Shown here in pieces: positions 25,315 to 34,291 of a stretch of 64,000 nucleotides of DNA. Positions within the stretch are counted from its first letter, which is position 1; each line of letters begins with the position of its first letter. The stretch covers positions 124,001 to 188,000 of the forward strand of contig NZ_FUYR01000003.1 in assembly GCF_900168015.1 (NCBI RefSeq), written 5' to 3'. The translations under genes and the position numbers were made by a program. The notes below the pieces were generated by a model, which was not told where the DNA came from, did no database searches, and saw only the letters and a list, made by a program, of their open reading frames with translations. This DNA is from Daejeonella lutea. GTDB taxonomy: Bacteria; Bacteroidota; Bacteroidia; Sphingobacteriales; Sphingobacteriaceae.

Positions 25315-26841
25315 TTGCTTTCCATAAAAAGTAGTTCGTTGCCCGTGTCAGAAACCATCCTCTCCTTCCAAAACATCAGTATCCGGAGCTTCAACAAAAT
25401 CATATTCGAAGATTTGAATTTTAACCTACGAAAGGGGGAGCATTGGGCACTTGTGGGTAAAAGCGGTTCAGGGAAAAGCATACTGCTGGATGCGTTTGCA
25501 GGAAAGAGTTCCTTTCCAAACGGAAGGGCGAAGTACCCGGCAATAGATCATTACATCAGAGAAGCTAAAACAGATGACCCTCTGTTAAACCGCTTTAAGT
25601 TAATTGCCCAGGTTTCGTCGCGGCATCATTTTACAAATCTTTCAAATACCACCGACCTGTATTATCAGCAGCGTTTTAATTCCATGGATTCAGAGGACTC
25701 GCAAACGGTTAAACAATACCTTTCAGCAGTAAGATCGTATCGTCCTGAAGGCATCTGGACCCTTGAACATACTGCGGCGAGATTAATGTTGACACCGCTG
25801 TTGGATAAGCAACTGATCAAATTATCAAATGGAGAAACCAAGCGTCTGATGATCGCAGCGGCATTGGTCAGAAATCCGATTTTGTTATTGCTGGATAATC
25901 CTTTAACCGGCCTGGATATATCCTCAAGAGCCGGCTTTGACAAACTAATGCAGGAAATTGCTGATTCAGGAATCAGTGTAATAATGTCCAGTTCGCCTAA
26001 CGAAATCCCTGAGTGTATTACTCATGTTGCTGTTGTTAAAGACGGATTTATCGAGCAGGTTCCAAAAACTTTATTTAAGCCTGAACATCACACTCGTCCG
26101 GAAACTGCAGTCGATATCGGGGAGCTGAAAGATCTTCTTTCAACGGGAACTGCCCAGGATTACAAGATCATTGTCGGTATGGATGGCGTCACCATAAGAT
26201 ACGGCGAGAAAATAATTCTCGAAAATATTAGCTGGCGGATCAACCAGGGTGAAAGGTGGATGCTTGGTGGTCCGAACGGCGCCGGAAAATCAACGCTTTT
26301 AAGTCTTATTAACGGCGACAACCCGCAGGCTTTTGCGAATAAGATAATTCTGTTTGATAAGCCCAAGGGCAAAGGTGAAAGCATCTGGGACATTAAGAAG
26401 AAAATCGGCTTCGTGTCGCCGGAACTTTTTCAATATTTCCCGGTGGAAAGTTCATGTATGCAGATCATCGAATCTGGTTTTTATGACACTATGGGCCTCT
26501 TCAGAAAATCAGGGGAGGCGAAGGCTGCCATATGTCTCCGCTGGATGCGTTTGCTTGGGATCGATCAACATTCCGGGACACTTCTGAAAAGCGTCCCGGT
26601 AAGTGTGCAGCGATTATGTCTGTTAGCGCGGGCACTGGTAAAAAATCCACCCCTGTTGATTTTTGATGAGCCCTGCCAGGGTATGGATGCTGAACAGCAG
26701 GAGCGCTTCCGAAATCTTGTAGATGAGATCTGTAAAATTAGCGCAGTGAGTCTGATTTATGTTAGCCATTATGAGTCAGAAAAGCCCAGCGCTGTAACGA
26801 AAATTCTCCGACTGGATAATGGCAAGGTTATTTCTATTTGA
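25315..26841 (+). CDS. Tandem ABC ATPase, ModF/PhrA-like
   Basis: Two ABC ATPase domains lie in one soluble 508-residue chain. Domain 1: Walker A GKSGSGKSILLDAF (about residues 49-62), signature KLSNGETKRL, Walker B ILLLLDNPLTGLD. Domain 2: Walker A GGPNGAGKSTLLSL (about 319-332), degenerate signature VPVSVQRLCLL, Walker B PLLIFDEPCQGMD. The catalytic Glu is replaced by Asn in domain 1 and the LSGGQ Gly pair is missing in domain 2, so hydrolysis is probably asymmetric. No permease gene is adjacent. Family members are called ModF or PhrA without firm function. The start is uncertain: TTG at 25315 or GTG at 25345 (VSETILSF). The 3' end overlaps a convergent gene by 8 bp. Confidence 0.85.
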   Translation: MLSIKSSSLPVSETILSFQNISIRSFNKIIFEDLNFNLRKGEHWALVGKSGSGKSILLDAFAGKSSFPNGRAKYPAIDHYIREAKTDDPLLNRFKLIAQVSSRHHFTNLSNTTDLYYQQRFNSMDSEDSQTVKQYLSAVRSYRPEGIWTLEHTAARLMLTPLLDKQLIKLSNGETKRLMIAAALVRNPILLLLDNPLTGLDISSRAGFDKLMQEIADSGISVIMSSSPNEIPECITHVAVVKDGFIEQVPKTLFKPEHHTRPETAVDIGELKDLLSTGTAQDYKIIVGMDGVTIRYGEKIILENISWRINQGERWMLGGPNGAGKSTLLSLINGDNPQAFANKIILFDKPKGKGESIWDIKKKIGFVSPELFQYFPVESSCMQIIESGFYDTMGLFRKSGEAKAAICLRWMRLLGIDQHSGTLLKSVPVSVQRLCLLARALVKNPPLLIFDEPCQGMDAEQQERFRNLVDEICKISAVSLIYVSHYESEKPSAVTKILRLDNGKVISI

Positions 26842-27538
26842 CAGCAATCATCTGAAGTGATGTCGCATGTGCCGGATCTGGCGAATCCTTCATTCCCCTG
26901 ACCCAAACTGTATAAAATTTACCGGCTTCAATGTCGAGGTTTTGCTGTGCAAGGGCGATGTTACCTCCCTTTTCATAAATACCCATTGAATATTTGCCCG
27001 GGTCAACGGCCACAAAATCACTTCCGCACTTGAATGGGATATCTGTAAAGAGAATAGCCGGGGAGACGAGCCTAAAATCCAGTGATTTAGAATCAGGGCT
27101 CATATTGAGGAATCTCAATTTGGCTTTCCCTGGCGCAGGTGCAATAAGTTCATCTTCAGTTATTACATGAGTAACAGAGTCAGGACGGCCGGTTACAAAA
27201 AACGAATAGTGCTTGTCTTTCTTAAGGATATACGCCTTCGAAACGTAGGTAATTGAGGATATCTGCTTTTTTACGGTAAAGGTTTGCGGTCCGGAATTGG
27301 TGAATTTATATGGGATGGTATCGGTGTACGAAATCATGCTGTCGCCGTTGATTCTGTTCCCATCGATGAACAGATCAATTGCTGGCAGCCCCGGAGAGGC
27401 GTGGATAAACATGATTGCGGAGCGAGCTGGTTTTAACTCATCACCTTTTCCGCAGCAAATCAGTATTAAAGAAATCAATGCCGCTATCAGGATCGATCGG
27501 CTCGAATTTTTGGAGGTTTTAGTTGGTATGATGTTCAT
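26834..27538 (-). CDS. DUF4397 lipoprotein
   Basis: The 234-residue protein has a lipoprotein signal (LISLILICCGKG, lipid Cys near residue 29). Two DUF4397 Ig-like units follow, seen as IMFIHASPGLPAIDLFIDGN (about residues 42-61) and AKLRFLNMSPDSKSLDFRLV (about 138-157). DUF4397 proteins are envelope proteins of unknown role. It is monocistronic and convergent with the ABC gene. Confidence 0.85.
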   Translation of the reverse strand: MNIIPTKTSKNSSRSILIAALISLILICCGKGDELKPARSAIMFIHASPGLPAIDLFIDGNRINGDSMISYTDTIPYKFTNSGPQTFTVKKQISSITYVSKAYILKKDKHYSFFVTGRPDSVTHVITEDELIAPAPGKAKLRFLNMSPDSKSLDFRLVSPAILFTDIPFKCGSDFVAVDPGKYSMGIYEKGGNIALAQQNLDIEAGKFYTVWVRGMKDSPDPAHATSLQMIAVK

Positions 27539-27704
27539 AGTTCAAAGGTTTGGTTGAGACTATGTACGGACAAAAAAATATTATGTAACAGAGTTTAACC
27601 TTTTTTAACTTTCCGGATCACGGATATTTTACGCCATGTAAAGAGGGTTTAGCTGGAAAATATCTAAATTTCCTTTTTGCTAATTCATCCTCAAAGACAA
27701 ACAC

Positions 27705-29081
27705 ATGAGTGCAGCTATCGCAGAACCATCCTCTCTCAATCCTGAAAAAAAGAATAATCTAAAACTTGTGATAATAGCGTCCAGTGTTGGGACCCTTATC
27801 GAATGGTACGACCTTTTTTTAGCGGTAATCCTTGCAAGCATACTTTCTAATCAGCTCTTTCCGGCCGGGGAAAATAAGTTTATTGAAACCCTGGCTATCG
27901 TGGCTACTACGTACCTGATCAGGCCTTTTGGATCCCTGCTTTTCGGGAATATGGGCGATAAATCTGGCAGGAAAAATTCCTTTTTGATTTCCCTCCTGTT
28001 AATGGGTGCTGCAACTTTTCTCATCGGGTGTATCCCGACCTTCAGTCAGGTAGGCTGGCTGGCGCCTGTATTGTTTTTAATTCTCCGTCTTTTTCAGGGA
28101 CTGGCTATCAGTGGAGAGTATTCAGGTGCGGTAATTTATGTTGCTGAGAATGCTCCGGCTAATAAACGGGGATTTTATACCGGATTTATACAAACGACTT
28201 CATCCATTGCACTAATTATGTGTTTGCTGGTTGTTTTTGCTACACGGGGACTAATGAGCGAGGCAAGTTTCAATTCGTTTGGATGGCGAATCCCATTTCT
28301 TTTCAGCTCCGTGCTGGTGATGATAAGCTATCTGATTCGCAGGAAATTGCATGAAAGCCCGGTATTTGCACAGCTCAAAAAAGAGGGTAAGACCAGCAGC
28401 GCGCCAATAAAAGAAACATTTAAATCAAGGAAAAATGTCGGGCTTATCCTGTCAGCCATATTTGGAGGTAACGCTGCACAGAGTGCGATCATGCAAACCA
28501 ATCAATTCGTCGCTTTATTCTTTCTGCAGAGAACGGTAAAGCTCACTGATACTACTTCTATTCTTATACTAGCGGTCGGGATTCTTTTAGCGGGGCCGCT
28601 GTTCCAGGTATTTGGAGCGCTGAGCGACAGAATTGGGAGAAAGAAGGTTATTCTGGCTGGCCTTTTTCTAGGCCTGTTTATTATCCCCGTAACATTTTAT
28701 ACATTTCTTGAGCTGGGGAATCCTATGCGATTGGATACGGTCCAGCATATTGACACTCAAACCACACTTATTTTTATTGGGCTTATATTTGTGCTGACAG
28801 TAGCCAGTGCGCTGGTGTATGGCCCGATGGGTGCATTCCTAATGGAGCTTTTTCCTACCAAGATCAGGTACACCAGTATGGGATTTACCTACAATGTAGG
28901 GAATGGCGCAATTGGTGGTTCAACTCCGGTTATTACCGAATTGATCCGGTCTTCTGTTGTGATCAGCTTCGCTTTCTCACCTTACACGGGCCTTATTTAT
29001 CCCCTTGTCCTTATCGTGATCGGTATTATTGTGAGCATTTTCTTCGTTAAAGAGACGAATGGAAATAGGCTGGAGGATTAA
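27705..29081 (+). CDS. MHS-family metabolite:H+ symporter
   Basis: A 12-span major facilitator of 458 residues. The MHS subfamily marks are SSVGTLIEWYDLFLA at span 1, RPFGSLLFGNMGDKSGRKN (loop 2-3 signature) and LRLFQGLAISGEYSGAVIYVAE at span 4; the second half repeats the loop signature as GALSDRIGRKKVI. Relatives (KgtP, ProP, ShiA) import dicarboxylates, betaine or shikimate with protons. The exact substrate cannot be told. Monocistronic. Confidence 0.92.
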   Translation: MSAAIAEPSSLNPEKKNNLKLVIIASSVGTLIEWYDLFLAVILASILSNQLFPAGENKFIETLAIVATTYLIRPFGSLLFGNMGDKSGRKNSFLISLLLMGAATFLIGCIPTFSQVGWLAPVLFLILRLFQGLAISGEYSGAVIYVAENAPANKRGFYTGFIQTTSSIALIMCLLVVFATRGLMSEASFNSFGWRIPFLFSSVLVMISYLIRRKLHESPVFAQLKKEGKTSSAPIKETFKSRKNVGLILSAIFGGNAAQSAIMQTNQFVALFFLQRTVKLTDTTSILILAVGILLAGPLFQVFGALSDRIGRKKVILAGLFLGLFIIPVTFYTFLELGNPMRLDTVQHIDTQTTLIFIGLIFVLTVASALVYGPMGAFLMELFPTKIRYTSMGFTYNVGNGAIGGSTPVITELIRSSVVISFAFSPYTGLIYPLVLIVIGIIVSIFFVKETNGNRLED

Positions 29082-29090
29082 AGTAGTTAG

Positions 29091-29320
29091 TAGTAAGTAT
29101 CAAGTAGCAAGTATCAAGTAGCAAGAATCAAGATATGAGGCTCTCTAGCTGAAAAGAAAGGGAGAATTGGGTCATTGGTGGCGGGCAATAGGTGTTAGGT
29201 ATTAGGCATCAGGTCTTTGAGTATCCGGCTGGCTGGAAATAATTGATAGCCGAAAGCTCGCAGTCTCTAGGTTTTCCGCAGTCGGAAAAGCCCTAATGCC
29301 TAACCCCTAAAGCCCTAACA
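29091..29320. repeat. Heptad arrays after the MHS gene
   Basis: CAAGTAT/CAAGTAG units (29091-29132), then AGGTGTTAGGTATTAGGCATCAGG (29189-29214) and its inverted counterpart CCTAATGCCTAACCCCTAA (29291-29320). The latter two can pair. They lie between convergent genes. Confidence 0.75.
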
Positions 29321-29370
29321 ATAAGATACCCTTGTAAAACTTAACCTTAACATGAAAAAGCAACTAGGCT

Positions 29371-30447
29371 CTACAGCCCCGCCTGTTCCCTGTCGTGCCC
29401 GTAAATATCGTCGCGGAAATTAAGTGTTCCACCAGCATCGACCCATGCGGTGTAATAAATGATGTCCACGGGAATTTTTGTCGTAAGCTTTACCCATTTC
29501 TCAGAACCAGCGCTCATTGCTTCCAGAATTTCCGTACCTGTCCATTGAGGTTGGTCCTTTAGCAGATACTGAGCAAGTTCATACGGCTGGCTCAGCCGAA
29601 TGCAGCCATGGCTAAATGCTCGTTTTTTCTTTTCAAACAAAGATTTTGAGGGCGTGTCATGGAAATAAATGTCATATTTATTGGGGAAGAGAAATTTAAC
29701 ATCACCTAAAGCATTATCAGGCCCTGGCTTTTGCCTGATCTTAGGCAGTCCATCAGCTTTGCCGACTATTTCCATGTTATTGTCAGCGAGATATGAACCA
29801 TTTCTGTTTATTGCGGGTAATATCTCATTTCTGACGATACTGGCTGGAACATTCCAGTAGGGGCTGAAAACTATCGTCTCAAGCGTGTCCGAGAAAACAA
29901 CTGTTGGATTCGATGTCTTGCCAACGACTATATCCATACTAAGAACTTCCCGGTTATCTTCCATCACATACAATTTAAATTCAGGGATATTTGCAATTAT
30001 TCTGGTGCCAGTGCTTTTAGTTGTATCCTCTTTGATTCTGCTCATATTTGTGCTAAGCTGCTCAATACGTTTTTCAAGTGGCATATTCAATGCCTTCATA
30101 AACGCCGGCCCGATGGCACCATCGTCTTCAAGTCCGTGGCGTAACTGGAATTGCTTAACAGCGTCTTCGAGAGCCGGACTAAAAACATTACCGTCACGTA
30201 CACGGCGGAGATCTCCAAGTAATCTTAGGCGTTCTTTTATCACCACAAGCACTGCCGATGTGTCTTTGAGCTTCAGCACAGGCTTTGGTGACGTGATAGT
30301 AGACCATTCGCCTTTCGTGCTTAGGGCCTGATACTGACTCAGTGCTTTTTCAAGTAACTGATATTGTTTGCCGCCAAGGTCTTGTGCGTAACTGTGCGCA
30401 GAAGTCAATACCAGGCAAAATATAAATGCTATAAATCGGTTTTTCAT
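29371..30447 (-). CDS. L,D-transpeptidase (YkuD family) with peptidoglycan-binding domain
   Basis: A signal peptide (ending SAHSYAQD) is followed by a peptidoglycan-binding helix bundle (about residues 80-125, FSPALEDAVKQFQLRHGLEDDG) and the YkuD domain. The catalytic region reads YFHDTPSKSLF, then FSHGCIRLSQ with Cys282 as nucleophile. It makes 3-3 crosslinks or attaches proteins to peptidoglycan in the periplasm. It is like LdtD/YcbB but lacks that enzyme's long N-terminal extension (358 versus about 600 residues). Confidence 0.92.
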   Translation of the reverse strand: MKNRFIAFIFCLVLTSAHSYAQDLGGKQYQLLEKALSQYQALSTKGEWSTITSPKPVLKLKDTSAVLVVIKERLRLLGDLRRVRDGNVFSPALEDAVKQFQLRHGLEDDGAIGPAFMKALNMPLEKRIEQLSTNMSRIKEDTTKSTGTRIIANIPEFKLYVMEDNREVLSMDIVVGKTSNPTVVFSDTLETIVFSPYWNVPASIVRNEILPAINRNGSYLADNNMEIVGKADGLPKIRQKPGPDNALGDVKFLFPNKYDIYFHDTPSKSLFEKKKRAFSHGCIRLSQPYELAQYLLKDQPQWTGTEILEAMSAGSEKWVKLTTKIPVDIIYYTAWVDAGGTLNFRDDIYGHDREQAGL

Positions 30448-30506
30448 TTCTCAGGTTTTTGACTAAGCAGGCAAAAGTCAAGCCAGTAATGCCTGGCCAG
30501 TGCGCA

Positions 30507-30662
30507 TTATTCCTGTCGATTTTCAGACAGTTTAACCTGCACCGAAGTTCCGGTTCCTAATTTTGACGTGATTTGAAGCTTCCTATCATATAAACTGAGC
30601 CGGTTTTTTATGCTGCTTAATCCTGCGCCAGATGCATAATCATTAATTGTAGAAAAGTGTTT
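30507..30662 (-). pseudogene. C-terminal remnant of a sensor histidine kinase
   Basis: Only the end of the ATPase domain survives: GAGLSSIKNRLSLYDRKLQI and TSKLGTGTSVQVKL match the last part of HisKA_3/LytS-type kinases. The upstream H-box, N-box and membrane part are missing. The frame runs back only a few residues before entering unrelated sequence. A LuxR-type response regulator gene, probably its former partner, lies 200 bp away on the same strand. Confidence 0.8.
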
Positions 30663-30807
30663 GCGCTGACGGCAGCTTAAATTCTTTCTCATACGGATCC
30701 TTCGGTACCATACCGATGTTGTTTAACATCTGTTCAGCGGATTTACGAAGGGCATTGAGGGGAGGAATGTGATGCTCCCCGGAGGGCTTTTTTGATTTTT
30801 TTGCTAG
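30643..30807 (-). pseudogene. Unidentified coding fragment joined to the kinase remnant
   Basis: One minus-strand frame stays open for 54 codons and reads like real protein (SGEHHIPPLNALRKSAEQML, then GMVPKDPYEKEFKLPSAQTL) up to a natural TAA. It begins right after a stop with no start codon at its head. I do not recognise the family. It may be the 3' end of a gene whose body was lost in the deletion that truncated the kinase, or a small gene starting at an internal Met. Confidence 0.4.
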
Positions 30808-30898
30808 TCATTGATCACGCTCATTACCAAACCTTCCGGGAAATAATCCTTACTATGTATTGGCAAGGTAATCTAACTTTCGCAGGATTCGTCAGCTT

Positions 30899-31564
30899 TT
30901 AACTAACCATTCCCCTGAGAACGGCATATCTGATGAGCGCAGCTGAATTTCTCGACTGAGTTTTGTCGATCAGGTTCTGTCGGTGCCCCTCTACAGTACG
31001 TTTGCTTGTGAATATCTTATCAGCTATTTCCTGGTTAGTGTAGCCTTCTGCGATCAGAGATAATATTTCTTTTTCACGTTTTGAGAGATCAACAACCGGC
31101 AGGTCGTCTGTTGTGGCGTAAGATCGGCCAAGTTGGCGATCCAATAGCTCTATAGACAATTCAGTGCATAAATATCTTTGTCCGTTATTGAATATATGGC
31201 GTATACCAAACAGGAGTTCTTCTGAGCTTACATTTTTTAACATATAGCCATTAGCTCCAGATTGGAATGCTTTAAGAACGTATTTTTCATGCGAGAGCAT
31301 GGACAATACAACAGTCTTTAATTTTGGGTATGCTTCAAGCAAACCAGGGATCATATCTATTCCGTTGATACCTGGCATGTTTATATCTGTTATGAGCAGT
31401 ACTTCATTAGGATTTATTGTGCCGCTTTCGAAAAGCTCTAATAATTCATTGCCATTACATGCTTCTCCTACAATTTCAATGTCTACTTCATTTTCTAAAA
31501 GCGACCTGATACCGCTCCTTACTATCTTATGATCTTCAGTTAGTACAATCTTAATCAACGACAT
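30899..31564 (-). CDS. LuxR/NarL-type response regulator
   Basis: The receiver domain (residues 1-120) has TEDHK and the phospho-accepting Asp in LLITDINMPGING. The C-terminal LuxR helix-turn-helix reads LSKREKEILSLIAEGYTNQE (about residues 153-172) and IADKIFTSKRTVEGHRQNLI. It should be a DNA-binding regulator phosphorylated by a HisKA_3-type kinase; the only neighbour kinase is a truncated remnant. It may now be an orphan or answer to a distant kinase. Confidence 0.93.
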   Translation of the reverse strand: MSLIKIVLTEDHKIVRSGIRSLLENEVDIEIVGEACNGNELLELFESGTINPNEVLLITDINMPGINGIDMIPGLLEAYPKLKTVVLSMLSHEKYVLKAFQSGANGYMLKNVSSEELLFGIRHIFNNGQRYLCTELSIELLDRQLGRSYATTDDLPVVDLSKREKEILSLIAEGYTNQEIADKIFTSKRTVEGHRQNLIDKTQSRNSAALIRYAVLRGMVS

Positions 31565-31747
31565 TCTATAGGTTTAATGGAGTAAATGTAATCCAATTGA
31601 TTTATACGCTACGAAACCCGTATTAATACCTGATTATTATAATATAACTAAAATTAATAGCGTTGATGGTAATTAATATTTCGCCTGCTTGTAGTAAATT
31701 AAGCGATAGCAAATAGTGTCAGTCGATTATATCACAGAAATTTGATT

Positions 31748-31927
31748 TTACATTGAGTCCACAATGGCCGTGTCTCTTATTGGTGTAGTATCCACGATGA
31801 CACTATCGACCGGCATAATTGAATCTACAATCGCTGAGTCTGTAATATTTTCCGTTTTGCTGTTTGAATTGCAACTCACCAGAGCCATTCCGGCAATGGT
31901 TGTGTAAAAAAGAATTTTATTTTTCAT
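31748..31927 (-). CDS. Small lipoprotein with DSxIVDS repeats
   Basis: A 59-residue frame starts MKNKILFYTTIAGMALVSCN, a complete lipoprotein signal with lipid Cys at 19. The mature part is acidic and repeats short Asp-Ser-Ile/Val-Val-Asp patterns (DSAIVDSIMPVDSVIVD, then RDTAIVDSM). The signal and full start-stop frame support a real gene; no function is known. It is divergent from the lipoprotein gene at 32070. Confidence 0.65.
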   Translation of the reverse strand: MKNKILFYTTIAGMALVSCNSNSKTENITDSAIVDSIMPVDSVIVDTTPIRDTAIVDSM

Positions 31928-32069
31928 GGGTATAGATTTTTAAAGATACTCGGCTGATTTGCAGTTCACCTAATTAAACCGCGTTCTTATGACAACAATT
32001 TGGAACCGTTTGGGTTTGGATAAGTAAACCCACATATTAAAAGCCCGGCAGAAATTAAAAAAACAAACC

Positions 32070-32978
32070 TTGAAAGGGATATCGATATTGTTAGTTCTTA
32101 TCAGCGTATTATCCGCTTGTAATATGAAAGATTCAAAACCTTCTTACGAGAGTTCTAAATTGTTAGCAAGATACCCATCGGGATCAACACTTTGTCAACT
32201 TGAAGGTAAGTTTTATATAATGGGCGACGATGCAGCTGATGTTCTGGTTCTGGATGGAAAATGGAACGAGCTGCATCGCATAGCAATTTTTCCAAAAGGC
32301 GATCAGCTCCGACTACCAAAGGCTTCAAAAGCTGATGTTGAATCATCAGTTGTATTTGATAATAATGGGAAGCCGGCTATTCTTTTTTTAGGATCAGGAT
32401 CGCATTCGCCCCATCGTGATAGCATGTTTGTGTTGGACCCGGAATTAAAGCATGTAAAGCGTGTGGATGCTAGTTCGTTCTATGATGAACTTCGTGGTGA
32501 AGTTAAGGAATTAAATATAGAAGCCGCCGCCATGCTTGATAATCAACTACTCCTTGGGCTGAGGGGCAACAATACGTTCCCAGACAATTATATGGCTCTT
32601 GCTGATCATTCCGGTGCGACATTTAAATTCCATCGGAAGATTCTGATTCAAGCGCCTGTACCGCATGCCGGTATTTCAGGAATGGACTATGATGCCAGGC
32701 AGGATATACTTTTCATAACCTTTTCATCGGAAGATACCGCAAATGCCTATGATGACGGGCAAATAGGAGAGAGCTACCTGTCAATAGTTAATAATGCAAA
32801 GCAGTTATTGAAAAAGGATAAGCTTGTACTCACTGAATTTCTAAAGCTAAGCGATCTTCATCCTGAATTTATTGAACAAAAAATTGAATCGGTGTCCTTA
32901 AGCAATGAGCCCGGTCGGTTGATGCTCATTGCTGACGATGATAAAGGCAACACTAAAATTTTCAGCCTGAGATACTAA
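32070..32978 (+). CDS. DUF6929-like beta-propeller lipoprotein
   Basis: The start is TTG; MKGISILLVLISVLSACN is a lipoprotein signal with lipid Cys at 17. The remaining 285 residues show propeller-like strands (GKFYIMGDDAADVLVLDG, PAILFLGSGS, AMLDNQLLLGLRGN) and match what I recall as DUF6929, an uncharacterised family. The C-terminus KIFSLRY is typical. Surface-anchored envelope protein of unknown role, ending one base before a convergent gene. Confidence 0.7.
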   Translation: MKGISILLVLISVLSACNMKDSKPSYESSKLLARYPSGSTLCQLEGKFYIMGDDAADVLVLDGKWNELHRIAIFPKGDQLRLPKASKADVESSVVFDNNGKPAILFLGSGSHSPHRDSMFVLDPELKHVKRVDASSFYDELRGEVKELNIEAAAMLDNQLLLGLRGNNTFPDNYMALADHSGATFKFHRKILIQAPVPHAGISGMDYDARQDILFITFSSEDTANAYDDGQIGESYLSIVNNAKQLLKKDKLVLTEFLKLSDLHPEFIEQKIESVSLSNEPGRLMLIADDDKGNTKIFSLRY

Positions 32979-32979
32979 A

Positions 32980-34086
32980 TTATTCCGGGAACTGACTTTT
33001 ATCTAAGCCGGGAATTATGCGTAATGCGTTCTTATAATAGATTTTCTTAAGAACCTGATCGCTTAAGCCGAGTCCGTACATTTTCCAATAAGCATGGTAT
33101 TTTTTATGGTACGGAAAGTATTCATCCTCGGTTTCCAGCACCCTGAAGTAGGTAGTGTACTCAGCCGGTACCCAGCTGTCTTTGCCAAAGAGTATCCTGT
33201 CCTGATATTTATCGAAGAATAGTTTTGCCCGTCGTGGCTGTCTGCCGAGCTCGGCTATGACAGCCCCAAATTCGACATTAAAATTAGGATAGGTATCGAG
33301 CAGCTTGCCAAGGTGATCCAGATCGTTTGCAAACCACCCGAAATGTGCAATAATAAAAGTAGTTTTTGAATGCTTTTTAACGAGATTATGCTGCTGTTGT
33401 ATAAGCTGTTCCCAGGAGTAACCATCTGAAGCACTCCGGTTTCTGCCAGGTTGGGTAAGCAATTCAAGCCAGCGCTCATTGCTTGCATCGGGAGTGTCCC
33501 AAAACTGCTTGGGGTCGGCAGTGTGAATTAAGACCGGTATTCCTAATTGAGCGCATTTTTGCCATATCGGATCCAGGCGTGCATCATCCACAGCGACAAC
33601 TTTCCCATCCTTATCCTTAACTGAAAATCCCAGAGTCTTGAATATTTTAAGTCCCTTTGCTCCAGCCTTAACATCATCCTCCAGCTGCTTAACAGTTTTT
33701 TGGATCCAGCCTTCCTCACCAACTCCATTAAAAGTGATGTTTGTGAATAGAACGAGGCGGTTAGGAGTTGCCTGCGCAGCATGTTTAACCGCAGAAGCAA
33801 GGTACTCGCCGCCCCTTCCACTCAGGTTCACCATTATTTTCATGTTCAGCTTATCCATTTCTGTAAGCAGCGAGCCCAGATTCTGAGAAGCCATGTTATT
33901 CTGGTGATTGTGGACATCAATAAAAGGAAATTTGGCCTTGTTAACTATATGTTCTGGTACGACTAGTGAAGAAGGGGGGTTGTAAGTTTCAAAATCAATC
34001 CGGTTTTTATCTGATTGGGCTATACTACATTGACTAAAGCCCACTAATGCGGCGATATAAAAATATTTCTTTCCAAAAATGTCCAT
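32980..34086 (-). CDS. Secreted amidohydrolase (amidohydrolase_2 family)
   Basis: A 368-residue TIM-barrel metal-dependent hydrolase with a signal-type N-terminus ending near CSIAQ. Metal-site motifs are FPFIDVHNHQ (about residues 54-63), VLIHTADP, FIIAHFGW and ILFGKDSW. The family decarboxylates or hydrolyses cyclic or aromatic acids; the HxH here has an Asn between (HNH). The substrate is unknown. Confidence 0.88.
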   Translation of the reverse strand: MDIFGKKYFYIAALVGFSQCSIAQSDKNRIDFETYNPPSSLVVPEHIVNKAKFPFIDVHNHQNNMASQNLGSLLTEMDKLNMKIMVNLSGRGGEYLASAVKHAAQATPNRLVLFTNITFNGVGEEGWIQKTVKQLEDDVKAGAKGLKIFKTLGFSVKDKDGKVVAVDDARLDPIWQKCAQLGIPVLIHTADPKQFWDTPDASNERWLELLTQPGRNRSASDGYSWEQLIQQQHNLVKKHSKTTFIIAHFGWFANDLDHLGKLLDTYPNFNVEFGAVIAELGRQPRRAKLFFDKYQDRILFGKDSWVPAEYTTYFRVLETEDEYFPYHKKYHAYWKMYGLGLSDQVLKKIYYKNALRIIPGLDKSQFPE

Positions 34087-34291
34087 GATCTACGGTTAAT
34101 CAGGCATGAATTTAATATATAGTATTGGAATAAGGCAAAGGGAATGAGAAAATTACATTCAACACAATAGGAAGAATTGAGCACCGTAATTTAATAATTA
34201 CAATGTTTGGCATTTTGTGCAGTTGAATTAAATCATTAAGAGGTAAATTTGATTGAATCTATCCCGACGGGAAAGAAATTTGAGATAATTG

